Shown here piece by piece: positions 12,508-23,905 of a stretch of 64,000 bases of DNA. The position numbers and the translations under genes were made by a program. Within the stretch, counting starts at the first letter, position 1; the number at the start of each line of letters is the position of its first letter. The notes under the pieces are model-generated. The model was not told the origin of the DNA and did no database searches. It worked only from the letters and a program-made list of their open reading frames with translations. The DNA comes from Archivesica marissinica. Taxonomy: Eukaryota > Mollusca > Bivalvia > Venerida > Vesicomyidae. Location: positions 7,854,433-7,918,432 of the forward strand of contig CM026404.1 of NCBI GenBank assembly GCA_014843695.1, written 5' to 3'.

Positions 12508-13516
12508 AAGAAGATACTGTTTAAAGGTTTAGGTTGAGAAGATACTGTTTAAAGGCTTAGGTTGAGAAGATACTGTTTAAAGGCTTATGTTGAGAAGATA
12601 CTGTTTAAAGGCTTATGTTGAGAAGATACTGTTTAAAGGTTTAGGTTGAGAAGATACTGTTTAAAGGTTTAGGTTGAGAAGATACTGTTTAAAGGTTTAT
12701 GTTGAGAAGATACTGTTTAAAGGTTTAGGTTGAGAAGATACTGTTTAAAGGCTTATGTTGAGAAGATACTGTTTAAAGGCTTAGGTTGAGAAGATACTGT
12801 TTAAAGGCTTAGGTTGAGAAGATACTGTTTAAAGGTTTAGGTTGAGAAGATACTGTTTAAAGGTTTAGGTTGAGAAGATACTGTTTAAAGGCTTAGGTTG
12901 AGAAGATACTGTTTAAAGGTTTAGGTTGAGAAGATACTGTTTAAAGGTTTAGGTTGAGAAGATACTGTTTAAAGGCTTAGGTTGAGAAGATACTGTTTAA
13001 AGGTTTAGGTTGAGAAGATACTGTTTAAAGGTTTAGGCTGAGAAGATACTGTTTAAAGGATTAGGCTGAGAAGATACTGTTTAAAGGTTTAGGTTGAGAA
13101 GATAATGTTTAAAGGTTTAGGTTGAGAAGATACTGTTTAAAGGTTTAGGTTGAGAAGATACTGTTTAAAGGTTTAGGTTGAGAAGATAATGTTTAAAGGT
13201 TTAGGTTGAGAAGATACTGTTTAAAGGTTTAGGTTGAGAAGATACTGTTTAAAGGTTTATGTTGAGAAGATACTGTTAAAAGGTTTAGGTTGAGAAGATA
13301 CTGTTTAAAGGTTTAGGTTGAGAAGATACTGTTTAAAGGTTTAGGTTGAGAAGATACTGTTTAAAGGTTTAGGTTGAGAAGATACTGTTTAAAGGTTTAT
13401 GTTGAGAAGATACTGTTTAAAGGCTTAGGTTGAGAAGATACTGTTTAAAGGTTTATGTTGAGAAGATACTGTTTAAAGGTTTATGTTGAGAAGATACTGT
13501 TAAAAGGTTTAGGTTG
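12508..13516. repeat. 28-bp tandem array, about 36 copies
   Basis: Unit GAGAAGATACTGTTTAAAGG plus TTTAGGTT, with GCTTAGG, TTTATG and GATAATG variants scattered. Confidence 0.95.
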
Positions 13517-13674
13517 ACGTAACCTACTGACCTAATTTTAAAACTTGGTACTTGATGCTATAGTGATGATATTGACCTAATTTGTAAACATTTCTACATT
13601 TCACAAGTTCATTTCAATGCAATAAGGCATTATTGTTGTGTTGCATCAAATTAGCAAATAATAACACAGTCCTA

Positions 13675-13849
13675 CAGTCCAACCTGTGTTAGTGGTCACC
13701 TCTATTAAGCAGCCAACCTGTATTAAGCAGTCAGTTTCAGATTCCCAGTGTTATTTTATTATATATTTTACCTCTATTAAGCAGCCACCTGTGCTAAGCA
13801 GCCACTTTTTGTGATTCCCTTGGCTGGCTGCTTAACACAGGTTTGACTG
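13675..13849 (+). mobile_element. CAGTC MITE copy 3
   Basis: CAGTCCAACCTGTGTTAG to AACACAGGTTTGACTG, TA-flanked. It forms, with copy 4 and flanks, a tandem duplication of about 245 bp. Confidence 0.75.
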
Positions 13850-13921
13850 TATATATATAAGACAGCTACAAAAAAAATATTTTCAAGTCTAAATATTTGG
13901 ACTAATAATAACACAGTCCTA

Positions 13922-14096
13922 CAGTCAAACCTGTGTTAGTGGTCACCTCCATTTAGCAGCCAACCTGTATTAAGCAGTCAGTTTCAGATACCTAATGTTA
14001 TTTTATTATACAGTTTACCTCTATTAAGCAGCCACCTGTGCTAAGCAGCCACTTTTTGTGATTCCATTGGCTGGCTGCTTAACACAGGTTTGACTG
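13922..14096 (+). mobile_element. CAGTC MITE copy 4
   Basis: Nearly the same as copy 3 and sharing its downstream flank (AAATATTTTCAAGTC, TTGGACTAATAATAACA). It was therefore copied by segmental tandem duplication rather than a new insertion. Confidence 0.75.
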
Positions 14097-14835
14097 TATA
14101 TAACATCACTAAGACATCTACAAAAAAAAATATTTTCAAGTCTAAATATTTGGACTAATAATAACATTGACAGATAGGATGGCCATGATTTTGGCACAAT
14201 TTATTATATTAGCCTATTTTTAAAACTGATGATACACTAACATTGTTGTCATTACAGGCCCAATTGTAGATAATAAAGCACTTATCATGCATTGTATTAT
14301 CCATTTGAGATTAACAGATATATACAGATAACATATACAGATAACAAATATCAATATTTGTACTGGATGACTCATAGTCTTCACAAAACATATCTAGTGT
14401 AGGACAAATTATGTGACATTTTAAAGAAGGTAGGTTTCTAATATATGTATACATGCTTTTGTGTTTTACTGTTTCCACTATATAACTGTTATTCTACTTT
14501 ATTAAATTATATACATTGTTACTGGTATGTATTTTGCCATAACTGGACATGTAAAGACCTTGTCCCAGGCACCCAGAGCTACTACTAAATGCCATACCTA
14601 GTAGTGAAATACAAACATTGGACTCTACTACACAACATATAGATCATAATTTGGCCACAGAGGTTGAAAATGACAATGGTTACAAATGGTTACAAATGAC
14701 AAAGTGCCTCCCAGTTATACTCAATATCGGATGTTGGGACATATCATCAACTTGAAAATCTAAATTAACTGTCTTGTATAACTTAAGGTGATGTCTGCAT
14801 ATAATCTGCTCTGGTATGTATGTATGTTCCACATA
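14097..14835. other. AT-rich intronic sequence, nothing recognised
   Basis: Within the presumed long intron of the coiled-coil gene; no conserved frame or repeat family noticed. Confidence 0.4.
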
Positions 14836-14982
14836 TATCAAACCCCTTGCGGGGACCTAGACATGTTTTCCTGGGCAGGCTTAGCCGACCTAAGTGGTTT
14901 ACCAGTACTAAGCAATTGTGCCTTGCCCAATGACACTACATAAATGGCCTGACATAGTATCGAACCCGGGACGCCACAAAAT
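14836..14982 (-). mobile_element. SINE-E
   Basis: Inverted; CCTTGCGGGGACC, ACATGTTTTCCTGGGCAGGC and ATCGAACCCGGGACGCC. Confidence 0.7.
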
Positions 14983-15010
14983 GGGTGCAGGTCATTATAT
15001 ACCCTGAACA

Positions 15011-15288
15011 TTTCGTACCCTGGACGTTTCGTATCATATGTCTGAGATGCTTCATACCGTAGCATTAAGGGTTACAGACAATATGTCCAGATTTGGTTCG
15101 AAATGTCTCTTAACACTAACACTTAATCCTAGGGTACAAACTGTCCACACTTGGGTACGAAACACCTCTAACGCTAGCATTAACCCTTAATCCTAGGGTA
15201 CGAACATTCCAGATTTGGGTATGAAACGTCTCAGACATTGGGTACAAATTGTCTCTAACATTGGGTACGAAACGTCCAGGGTACGAAA
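15011..15288. mobile_element. Foldback element, 278 bp
   Basis: Ends TTTCGTACCCTGGACGTTTC and its inverse are a perfect inverted repeat of about 22 bp. The interior has degenerate GGGTACGAAAC repeats. Confidence 0.6.
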
Positions 15289-15384
15289 TAACTACTCAAT
15301 GTCCATTCAATCATGGCAGAGCCAGAGATATTATGTGCATGTCTTCTTTTTCTTTGAGACACGTTCAATCTCGATGCAACTGAC

Positions 15385-15520
15385 ACAGAATGAGAGAGGC
15401 AGACACAGAATGAGAGAGGCAATGTGCATTTAAACGCCTTACCTAAGAGCACAATCATAGCGGCTATAACTGGGAGTGAACCTCGGCTCGGGCCTGTCAC
15501 ACCTGAAGTGAATTGGCTAC
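15385..15520 (-). mobile_element. SINE-A, diverged fragment
   Basis: AATGAGAGAGGCAATGTGCA and ACCTGAAGTGAATTGG recall the inverted family body and head. A 21-bp stretch before it (GACACAGAATGAGAGAGGCA) is duplicated. Confidence 0.5.
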
Positions 15521-15725
15521 TATGACTCAATTCGATCACTTTCTGGTAATTTTATAGGTTGAGGTAGAAAGACTGAGCTCAGCTGGAACTCATTCACAAA
15601 TGTTCACTGTCAGTGTATCATAATTATGGGGAGATATTTGACTTTTAAGTACTCGCGCTTTCTAGTTCTACATAGTACTCCCAACACTCAAGACGCATGT
15701 ATGACAGTGACATTAGAGGAAGTGT

Positions 15726-15973
15726 AGCGTCCGTGGTCCAGTGGTAGATTGTCGGATTTGGAATCGGTCCCGGGTTCGATACTCGGTCAGGCCATGTATG
15801 TAGTGTCATTGACAAGGCACCTCACACACATTGCTTAGTACTGGTTAACCACTTAGGTCGGCTAAGCCTGCCCAAGAAAACATGTCTCGGTCCACGCAAG
15901 GCGTTCGACATTAAAGGAACATCCTGCCCAGGAAAACATGTCTCGGTCCCCGCAAGACGTTTGACAAAGGAAC
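15726..15973 (+). mobile_element. SINE-E, with doubled tail
   Basis: GTCCGTGGTCCAGTGGTAGA head, CCCGGGTTCGATACTCGG B box, and the AACATGTCTCGGTCC tail segment repeated. It lies 23 bp from the donor of the coiled-coil first exon. Confidence 0.75.
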
Positions 15974-15995
15974 ATACATAGATAGACAAGACTAC

Positions 15996-16198
15996 CTTTG
16001 CTCAACTTCATTTTCAAGACGATCGATTTTCTCCTTGATTTTGGTTTTCACGGATCGGCTGTAACAGATCATTTTCTTCTGCTCATTGGTGCGTAAATGG
16101 AAGAGTTTGTCCGGAGACCTGTCTAAAGGACGCACGTATTCAATTTTTGGAGGAGAACTTTGCGTTTGTGTATCGAAAATTGTGGTGTTCTCCTCCAT
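15996..16198 (-). CDS. First coding exon of a coiled-coil protein gene
   Basis: On the minus strand, ATG at 16198 opens MEENTTIFDTQTQSSPPK, then YVRPLDRSPDKLFHLRTNEQ and a charged helix KTKIKEKIDRLENEVEQ. It ends AAAG|GTAGTC in phase 2 (203 nt). The exon at 3487-3717 starts in phase 2 and continues the heptad pattern (EVEQ-REKEVSTERELRQKAE), so the two are probably joined, directly or with intervening exons. I do not recognise the family. Confidence 0.65.
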
Positions 16199-16792
16199 TT
16201 TGTTTCATGTGTAAACAAATATGCATTGTGGGTGGAGATGGACGGTGTTAACTCCCGTTACATGCCGTGAGTAAATGTTTACGGGTAAATTGATTTTTTA
16301 TGTTAGTTTGCTCTGGTGTCTGCCCTAACTGTTCACGTATCCATTTACATTTAAATCATTACCAAATTGTTCCATTTCCAAGCAAGTATTGTATCATATA
16401 TGTGCCAAAGGCTTAAGCCACCATAGGTATGGGAGATTTTACCCATAAGGTACGATAATACCTAGTCCTATATATAAGACCTCTCCAGACATGTATAAGG
16501 CGCTGTAACCCTGCACATAGATCCAAGGACCACCAATTATAATAATATATGATTTTTGGTGCCTAATGAATACAATCTCAAGTGCTTGTGTTGTTGATGA
16601 TGATGTATCCGTTTATTTTCCTTCACCACCACAGAGCATATGTGCGAGCATTCCAAGTCGATTATGAAGATTCTTGCTAAGCACCATCGATTATCGCTAG
16701 GTTTGGTTGAATTGTTGAATGTGTCTAGCAGAATGGTGCTCATGAAGTTTCTGGTGATGGTGCTGTAAAATGTTGGCATCCGAATATCGTAC
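16199..16792. other. Region upstream of coiled-coil gene start
   Basis: On the minus strand, CCCACAATGCA just upstream of the ATG resembles a ZNF143/Staf half-site. About 85 codons stay open on the minus strand next to the 34-bp array (TFYSTITRNFMSTILLD), with no family recognised. Confidence 0.3.
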
Positions 16793-17206
16793 TTCCTGTA
16801 CAGGGTGACAAGTCCTGTGATGTAACTCCCTGTACAGGGTGACAAGTCCTGTGATGCAACTGCCTGTACAGGGTGACAAGTCCTGTGATGTAACTCCCTG
16901 CACAGGGTGACAAGTCCTGTGATGCAACTCCCTGTACAGGGTGACAAGTCCTGTGATGTAACTTCCTTTACAGGGTGACAAGTCCTGTGATGTAACTCCC
17001 TGTACAGGGTGACACGTCCTTTGATGTAACTCCCTGTACAGGGTGACAAATCCTGTGATGTAACTCCCTGTACAGGGTGACACGTCCTGTGATGTAACTT
17101 CCTTTACAGGGTGACAAGTCCTGTGATGTAACTTCCTGTATAGGGTGACAAGTCCTGTGATGTAACTTCCTGTATAGGGTGACAAGTCCTGTTATGTAAC
17201 TTCTTT
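16793..17206. repeat. 34-bp tandem array, about 12 copies
   Basis: The unit carries the perfect 12-bp palindrome CCCTGTACAGGG followed by TGACAAGTCCTGTGATG. Confidence 0.95.
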
Positions 17207-17261
17207 CTTTCAAGTGGTTCTTCTTAGGGTCACACTACTCACTGATGGTGTGTGTTTTACA

Positions 17262-17470
17262 TTTATTTGTATCGTCGCTACCGGTTGCCCATATGAGCGA
17301 CGCCTCCTGAAGAGATCAGTCATTTTAGATTTTTGGAGCATAGTGCAATGATACAGACAGAGACCCATTCCAGAGTCGCCTCTGGTTCTTTTACGTACAC
17401 AGTGTAAAACATCGACACGAGAACTCGGTTTTAAGTCACATCTTATTAGGGTCAGATGGAGGGTCGAACC
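17262..17470 (-). mobile_element. SINE-D, head-truncated
   Basis: Inverted tail ATCGTCGCTACCGGTTGCCC, body CCAGAGTCGCCTCTGGTTC, ending in GGTCGAACC of the B box. Confidence 0.75.
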
Positions 17471-17743
17471 GCAGCAGCATATAAACGGATCCGACAGTTA
17501 CACATCTTGTTTTCTATGTCGCTCCAGGGTCGGTCCATGCTTCCATCACCTCTGTTAAATGAGCAAGAGGTTGTGAAGCATGTGTTCCTTGTCGCAAGGT
17601 CGACGACCAGAATATCCCAGTATCCTAGGTGCTTCTGTTGCAAGATGTGCCCCGACTGCGTCGTGCACGCCGTGGGGAGGTCGGCCGACATGTTCTTGTG
17701 TTATTACGAGGTCTCTGTTCTATGTACAGGTGTATGTTCAATC

Positions 17744-17942
17744 TATGTCAAACCCCTTGTGGGGACATAATCATGTTTTCCTGGGAAGGCTTAGTCAACA
17801 TAAGCGGTTAACCAGGACTAAGTAATGTGTGTGATGTGCCCTGTTCAAGGATACTACATACGTGTCCTGACCGAATTGAGAACCCAGAACCATTTGATTC
17901 CAAATCCGACGCTCTGTCACTGAACCACGTTGCGGAGGCTCC
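17744..17942 (-). mobile_element. SINE-E
   Basis: Inverted; CCTTGTGGGGACATAATCAT, TGTCACTGAACCACGTTGCG. Confidence 0.7.
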
Positions 17943-18189
17943 GCCATTTCCGAAAAGTGGGTGGCTATGTAAGATGCCCGGTAGATGTATATAGGTACGA
18001 CGTGCTTGATCATGGAATAATCGCCTTCAAGGTTATATCAAGTGGCTAATTTGAACAGGAGGTACGCGAATCACAAAACCTGCTTAAACGTGCTTGAATT
18101 AAATATAGTCCACTATGCTATGCCTAGACTAGTAGTCACAAAATAATTTATATATTTTGCGTTTATGAGTAGTACCGTGGTTTATTAGA

Positions 18190-18530
18190 ATGCGCCGTGC
18201 GGCCCAGTACTTCCGGCTTCAGCATTCGAGGTTTCTGTTGGGGTTACCTCACCCGTAGGCTAGGACTTTTAAGGCGGCCCATATATTCGCCTGATGCACC
18301 CGTTGTGGGACACGTGGAGTATTTAATAGGAGTAGCTTTGCCATGTGCTATCCTGCCCCGTCCTGGTAGGTACACCGCCATATGGTCCGGGACTGCTTAT
18401 TTAATTCACAGCTAACCCCCATATCTGAGGGCCGTTCCCCTATCCGCCACCTGAGGACCCGCTGGGTAGGGGATGGTCGCCCACTACTGAATTGGAAGCA
18501 GCATGGTCGCAGACAAAATAAATAAATGCA
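18190..18530 (+). mobile_element. GC-rich segment resembling the 3' end of a non-LTR retrotransposon
   Basis: CTGAGGGCCGTTCCCC and CCGCCACCTGAGGACC followed by an AAATAAATAAATGC end look like a LINE 3' untranslated tail. No coding part is visible; identification is a guess. Confidence 0.3.
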
Positions 18531-18600
18531 ATGTATTTTTTATGGTGTAAAACGTACACATATATCAATAACACTGTTTGATCATATTCTAGGTAGTAGG

Positions 18601-18832
18601 CGAGTCAGTGGTCCGGTGGTTAGCACGTTGGATTGAGCTCGTCTGACCGTAATACTATGAACAGTCTTTCAGATGGGACTATAACCGGAGGTCACATGCA
18701 TCGGTGCTATACACATGACATGCAAACTAACATGGGATGCTTCTGGAATTGTTCGAGCGTCTTCTGTATCTTGCACCATCCTCCATAAAAGTACTAATCT
18801 GGAGGCATCACAATAGGGCGACGATAAATAAA
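18601..18832 (+). mobile_element. SINE-D, diverged
   Basis: GTCCGGTGGTTAGCACGTTG head, CAGTCTTTCAGATGGGAC, GGGCGACGATAAATAAAC tail; the middle is rearranged. Confidence 0.6.
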
Positions 18833-18874
18833 CCGGGCCGCCATATAAACACATCCGTAATACTACACGCAATC

Positions 18875-18985
18875 TGGTCACGGGTTCGAGCCCCGCTCAG
18901 ACCATTGTGTCTTTATATGAAACAGTTGGCAGTTTCTTACGACGAGTGGTGTACCAAGTATTGGTTAACAATTGGAGCCTGCCCG
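18875..18985 (+). mobile_element. SINE-C, partial
   Basis: B box GGGTTCGAGCCCCGCTC and AGTTGGCAGTTTCTTACG retained; head and tail missing. It follows a SINE-D fragment. Confidence 0.7.
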
Positions 18986-19514
18986 GGAGAAGTCAAATGG
19001 TGACCCGGTGTCAATATTGGGCGTGACACGGGAGGTCAAGAATATGTCAAATTTTACTTTTGAACGAATATGGGCATGTCACATACCAAATCGAAGGTAT
19101 CGACGAGGCAATTGCTCTAGTGCAATTGGTATCTAAATCAGATGAATACGTTGCACATTGATAACAGGACTAGGATCACGTTATTTCGCATCCAATTTGG
19201 AAACTGACTCCAGTATAAGAAACACTATATACAATGTATCTCAACATAACCAGCTTGCTTCAGAAACAAATTTAATCTAATTGATTTGATAATATTGTAT
19301 TGCTCTCTATACAATGTATGTAAAAATCACACTCGTATTACAAATAGAGAATTAGCAAATGGGTTGAGACATAGGTGCTAACACCATTAGTGACCTAAAT
19401 AGGCTACCTTTTAAATGTTCCAGAGAAATCCAAATTTCTTCTAATATCTCTAAATTATGTACATAGAAATACACATACCTTTCAAATGTTTACAGTGACA
19501 GCCAGATACTAGTA
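18986..19514. other. No feature recognised
   Basis: AT-rich unique sequence between SINE-C and the 47-bp array. Confidence 0.4.
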
Positions 19515-19812
19515 TATTTCAAATTATTTCACAGATAAATGTTTCCGCAGAAATCCAAATATATTTCAAATGTTTCCACAGATAAATGTTTCCGCAGAAA
19601 TCCAAATATATTTCAAATGTTTCCACAGATAAATGTTTCCGCAGAAATCCAAATATATTTCAAATGTTTCCACAAATAAATGTTTCCACAGAAATCCAAA
19701 TATATTTCAAATGTTTCCACAGATAAATGTTTCCGCAGAAATCCAAATATATTTCAAATGTTTCCACAAATAAATGTTTCCGCAGAAATCCAAATATATT
19801 TCAAATGTTTCT
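19515..19812. repeat. 47-bp tandem array, about 6 copies
   Basis: Unit TCAAATGTTTCCACAGATAA plus ATGTTTCCGCAGAAATCC; it contains an internal half-repeat. Confidence 0.9.
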
Positions 19813-20229
19813 TTCCATCCCGGCGCTTTCACAAATGAATTAGACATTGTATGAATAAGTTTCTTCTGGTAGTAAAATACGATAGCAATGACATTGTAAA
19901 CAACAACAAAACATTATTTCCACACTTATTGTCTGTCTACTAATGTAAAATACATATCTGATTGCTTCCATTGTACTGCTACTGTTAAGTAATTAACAAT
20001 GAAACTCCAACTTTTGTTTAAATTATTTGCTCTATTGTTTAAGATAACAAAAATCAATGGGAATCAATCAACCTAAAAACGGTATAGAATTTTCCTAACA
20101 AAGTTAAATAAATAAAGTTTTTTGTAGTGTTTTGTTGTTCAACGTTTACTCAGGTATTGTGCGGGATAAATTGACTCAAACGCAGTATACACGTTATGTT
20201 ATATTTCGGGTTTTACGCCTGCATCAGCA

Positions 20230-20357
20230 CCATTTTGGGCTATATCGCCGGCGGGCAGTTTACCTAACAACACCTTTCCTGGGCAGGCTACAGCGGTTAA
20301 CCAGTACTTGGGTGCACCAACCTCCGTAAGAAACTGCCAGCGTTTTCATATAAATGA
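20230..20357 (-). mobile_element. SINE-C, partial
   Basis: Inverted body with AGAAACTGCCAGCGTTTTCA; B box and head absent. Confidence 0.65.
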
Positions 20358-20391
20358 CAGTATACACGTATATACATTGTATATACATTGT

Positions 20392-20643
20392 AGTTTAAAC
20401 TTCATTTCTTTTACAACGATTGCGAAGCAAGTTTTAACAACTTATATTTATCACACTCGTTGACGCGGATGACAGCGTATATGTGGTCATTCATGAAGGA
20501 GGAAACGGGAGTACCCGAGGAAAAAACCCACCTGTCCGATCTGGCGACCACCGTTCCATCTCATATATTTCCCGGTCCGAGGATCGAACCCGGGTTGCAT
20601 TAATGAGAAGCGAGAGCGCTAACCACTACGCTAATCGGAGAGC
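20392..20643 (-). mobile_element. SINE-B
   Basis: Full-length inverted copy with A box, B box GGGTTCGATCCTCGG and the CTCGGGTACTCCCGTTTCC central region. Confidence 0.8.
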
Positions 20644-20749
20644 CGTATATATAATATCAGATGACGCATTATTATCATCAAGGATTGTGGTAAGCAAATG
20701 ACAAAAGTATTAAAAGTATAGGAATCTAAAGCGAGCGTTTATTACGAGA

Positions 20750-21095
20750 GACATCTGTAATTTTCTATTACCTCCCTTGGCATATAAGGTCTGATTTATT
20801 CCATAATGTGAACAAGTCCTTTTAGTTAGAATCCTTTGTTTTTACTGTTGTACCCTAGCCATATGTTGCGGTATGATAAATGTGATGTTATCAAAAAGGT
20901 GTTAATTAAGTTATAACATTATTTTACAAATAAGTACCCATTGCATATACTGTAGGAGATCTGTTAAGATATAGTAATTTAATAATCATAAGAAGCGATA
21001 GTGGGATAACATTACTAGCATGTCGTGCAAAGGTAACAACGATAAAAACAGAGGAAAACACTTAATATGACCTATCTACTTTTAGGGAGTATTCA
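20750..21095 (+). repeat. Diverged duplicate segment (partner 23595-23905)
   Basis: Shared words include CCTTTGTTTTTACTGTTGT, GATATAGTAATTTAATAAT and AACAACGATAAAAACAGAGG in the same order. Confidence 0.8.
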
Positions 21096-21585
21096 GGGGC
21101 AGTAACTGACCGATATATGTATGATGAGTGTCGCTGGGATAAAAACTGTTCGATCCACATCTAGTTTACATTGAAATACTTTATGAGATATGGAACCACA
21201 ACGATCACACCCCGACATTACAAACATTCAGCAGTACAAAGTGTCACGACAGTGAGACTCATACACTATTGTTATTCCCATCATGTTAGGGTAAAGCAGT
21301 AGATGCAATTCTCCATGAATGGCACACATATATAATTATTGTTTCATAGTTGTGGATATGTCATATCGGACACATAACTAAACGTAACTAAACGAGTTCA
21401 ACTTCAACTTCAACGAGAAACTCCTCAGCGCCAATAACATTTCGCTATAGAATTACAATGAAAAAGAAAGCAAAATATACATTTACATTTTGTATTAGTA
21501 AAACCAAATAGTTAATTAGTATGTGCAACTACGTGTATTTCTCTAATGAAAACATTGTCATAATTTGACTGTCTATATGATACTG

Positions 21586-21599
21586 GTTGCTATGGTAAC
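21586..21599. promoter_or_regulatory. RFX X-box-like site 1
   Basis: GTTGCTATGGTAAC fits the RFX-family X-box (GTNNYYATRRNAAC), an imperfect palindrome. No adjacent promoter identified. Confidence 0.4.
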
Positions 21600-21715
21600 A
21601 TATTTAACCTTTTTTGCATTCAACATTAATTTCAACAAACATGTGATATATTCACACCATCAATCAATCAGGTACTCATGAATGAAAACATTGACTACCT
21701 ATATGAATGATACTG

Positions 21716-21729
21716 GTTGCTATGGTAAC
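21716..21729. promoter_or_regulatory. RFX X-box-like site 2
   Basis: Identical GTTGCTATGGTAAC, 130 bp from site 1. Confidence 0.4.
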
Positions 21730-21931
21730 ACATTTAACTTTTTTGGCATTCAACATTAACTTCAACAAACACGTGATATATTCTCACCATCTATCAACCA
21801 GGTACTCGTGAATTGATTATTTTGTCTTAGGTTTTTGCCAAAAATACATATGATGCCAACATGTATTTCGTCATATTGGGCACCATTTGATCGGGACGGT
21901 GTCATAAAAGTCACTGGAATCGTAACACCAT

Positions 21932-22105
21932 TCAGAGGCGTGAATATAGCTTTGCAATACTAGTAATGTCTGACAACTCCAGATCTTCTATGCTCTCTTC
22001 ATCGACAGAACTAATATCATTTATAATTCTTGAAGTGATGAACAGAACAATTGAACGAAATTCATGTTGCACCATTGGAAAGTGATTATCACAATTTGGC
22101 AGTAG
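21932..22105 (-). CDS. Possible terminal exon, unknown product
   Basis: Minus-strand acceptor ATTATCAG, 58 codons to TGA. It reads LLPNCDNHFPMVQHEFRS, ITSRIINDISSVDEESIEDL, SDITSIAKLYSRL. It is phase-compatible with the MDH1B-like exon at 24369-24556, but nothing in it is recognisably MDH. Low confidence. Confidence 0.25.
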   Translation of the reverse strand, partial: LLPNCDNHFPMVQHEFRSIVLFITSRIINDISSVDEESIEDLELSDITSIAKLYSRL

Positions 22106-22255
22106 CTGATAATCACAATATGGCAGTAGCAGAAATGTATTAGACTCGGGTGGACACTGGAACTCGGCTTTCTCGTGACGAACCTCGTTTTCTGCCTGCA
22201 TGGCCTTAAACAGAACGACAAAACAGCACGTATTACAAAGCGGCGTATTAAAATG

Positions 22256-22462
22256 TGACGTCGCTACCGGTTGCCCATTTTAGCATCAGGAAGTTCTCCG
22301 GCGGTTAACTAGTACTTGGTGCACCAATCTCCGTAAGAAACTGCCAACTTGTTCATATAAAGTGACACGGTCTGACCGGGGCTCGAACCAGTGACCATCA
22401 GTGATGATAGGTTACAGTGGTATTCAAGTCAACGACCCATAACCACTCGATCACGGAGGATG
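22256..22462 (-). mobile_element. SINE-C
   Basis: Inverted copy running from GACGTCGCTACCGGTTGCCC to CCACTCGATCACGGAGG, with a small deletion in the tail region. Confidence 0.75.
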
Positions 22463-22744
22463 AACCCTTCTACAATAGTGATAGTAGTCAAGCCCCGGAC
22501 GTGTTCCACATGCGGGTTACTTACTAGTATCAGTATTGTATATAGGGTCCTGTAAGATCACGGCATATAGCCTGGTAGCGCCTTTACTATATATAGTTGT
22601 CGCCTTTTGGGATCCAGAAGTTAATTATTTATTGGTTGCTTGGCAATATACAAAATACGTTCAAATTTATGAGGTATCATTGTTCCTTTTACACTTCCGA
22701 TGTATAGCACATATACATGGGCTATCTCGGTGCATAGTCTGGTG

Positions 22745-22815
22745 TACAGGGATTCGGCACGTTTGTGGGTACTAGTAGGCCTATATATATATTTAAGTAC
22801 TGCCGAATCCCTGTG
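22745..22815. mobile_element. hAT-like MITE copy A, 71 bp
   Basis: Nearly palindromic element with ACAGGGATTCGGCACG at the left and its inverse at the right. It is flanked by a perfect 8-bp target-site duplication GTCTGGTG (22737-22744 and 22816-22823). Confidence 0.8.
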
Positions 22816-23130
22816 GTCTGGTGTGGGCCGTTGTCTAATGTTGGTAAAACTTATGGCCCAAACGAGTTGTATTTTCATGTTATGTACTGTACCTTTATGT
22901 GTATGACATATAAACTGTACTATTGATTTGCAATAAAATATGATACCACTATAGTCCCATCTTAAAGATTATCAGTATGGCGAGACGGAGAATCGAACTC
23001 ATGAACCCAAGATATGTAGTACAACGTGTTTACATTGTCCTAGATTTTGATTGCATTTGATTTGTATGTATCTTGAGGGCCTCATGGTAGATTAACTGTG
23101 TTAAACGAGTTCACTCGTAAAATAAAGTCT

Positions 23131-23162
23131 TTATTATTAGTATTATTATTATTATTATTATT
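23131..23162. repeat. ATT microsatellite
   Basis: Run of TTATTATTATT. Confidence 0.9.
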
Positions 23163-23594
23163 GTCGCATGTACACATGTTACAATTGATATTGCATAGTA
23201 AACAACGGGCAGTATAAAGAAATGTTAATTTCTGGATAATTGAATAGCGATTTATAAGTCATCATTGAACACTATTATTATCTAAAATCGTTTGTGAATC
23301 AAACATCAAACCAGAGTAGGTCCTATATATAATGACGCTTTCGGATTATTATTGTGTCTTTACTGTTTCATGCACGTACATTTTCTTCAGCCATCAGTTC
23401 CATTAAAACACAATATATATTCACATTTAGAAAATCAGCATGGATACCTTCAAACTATCTACATGTATCTCTCTCATACACTTGGCAATTGCCACAGCTG
23501 CAGACAGCGGTCCTCTGCATCGTAGTGTTTGTGCATCCTTAAATAAGAATCATGACACGACATTGGTACACAGTGAGATACATCGCTTATCTAC

Positions 23595-23905
23595 TACCTC
23601 CTTTGGCAGATAACGTTCGATTTATAATCCCGAAATGTATAGCGGTTCTTTCAGTTTGACTCCTTTGTTTTTACTGTTGTTTATCAAAATAATGTTAATT
23701 AATTGGTAACATATTTGTATATCCCTAAGTACTCATTGGATATAGTATGGGATATCTGTCGAGATATAGTAATTTAATAATGATAAGATGAGAAAGTGGA
23801 TACACAATGATTTAGCATGTTGTGCAAAGGAAACAACGATAAAAACAGAGGACACCACTTAAGAGGAGATACATACTTTTAATGAGTATTCGTTATACAT
23901 ATCCC
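23595..23905 (+). repeat. Diverged duplicate segment (partner 20750-21095)
   Basis: Same order of conserved words as the partner; about 2.8 kb apart, no coding capacity seen. Confidence 0.8.

Larger units (their letters stand above)
21547..21805. repeat. 130-bp tandem duplication carrying X-box motifs
   Basis: Two units share GATACTGGTTGCTATGGTAA, CATTCAACATTAA and CAACAAACATGTGATATATT. Confidence 0.85.
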
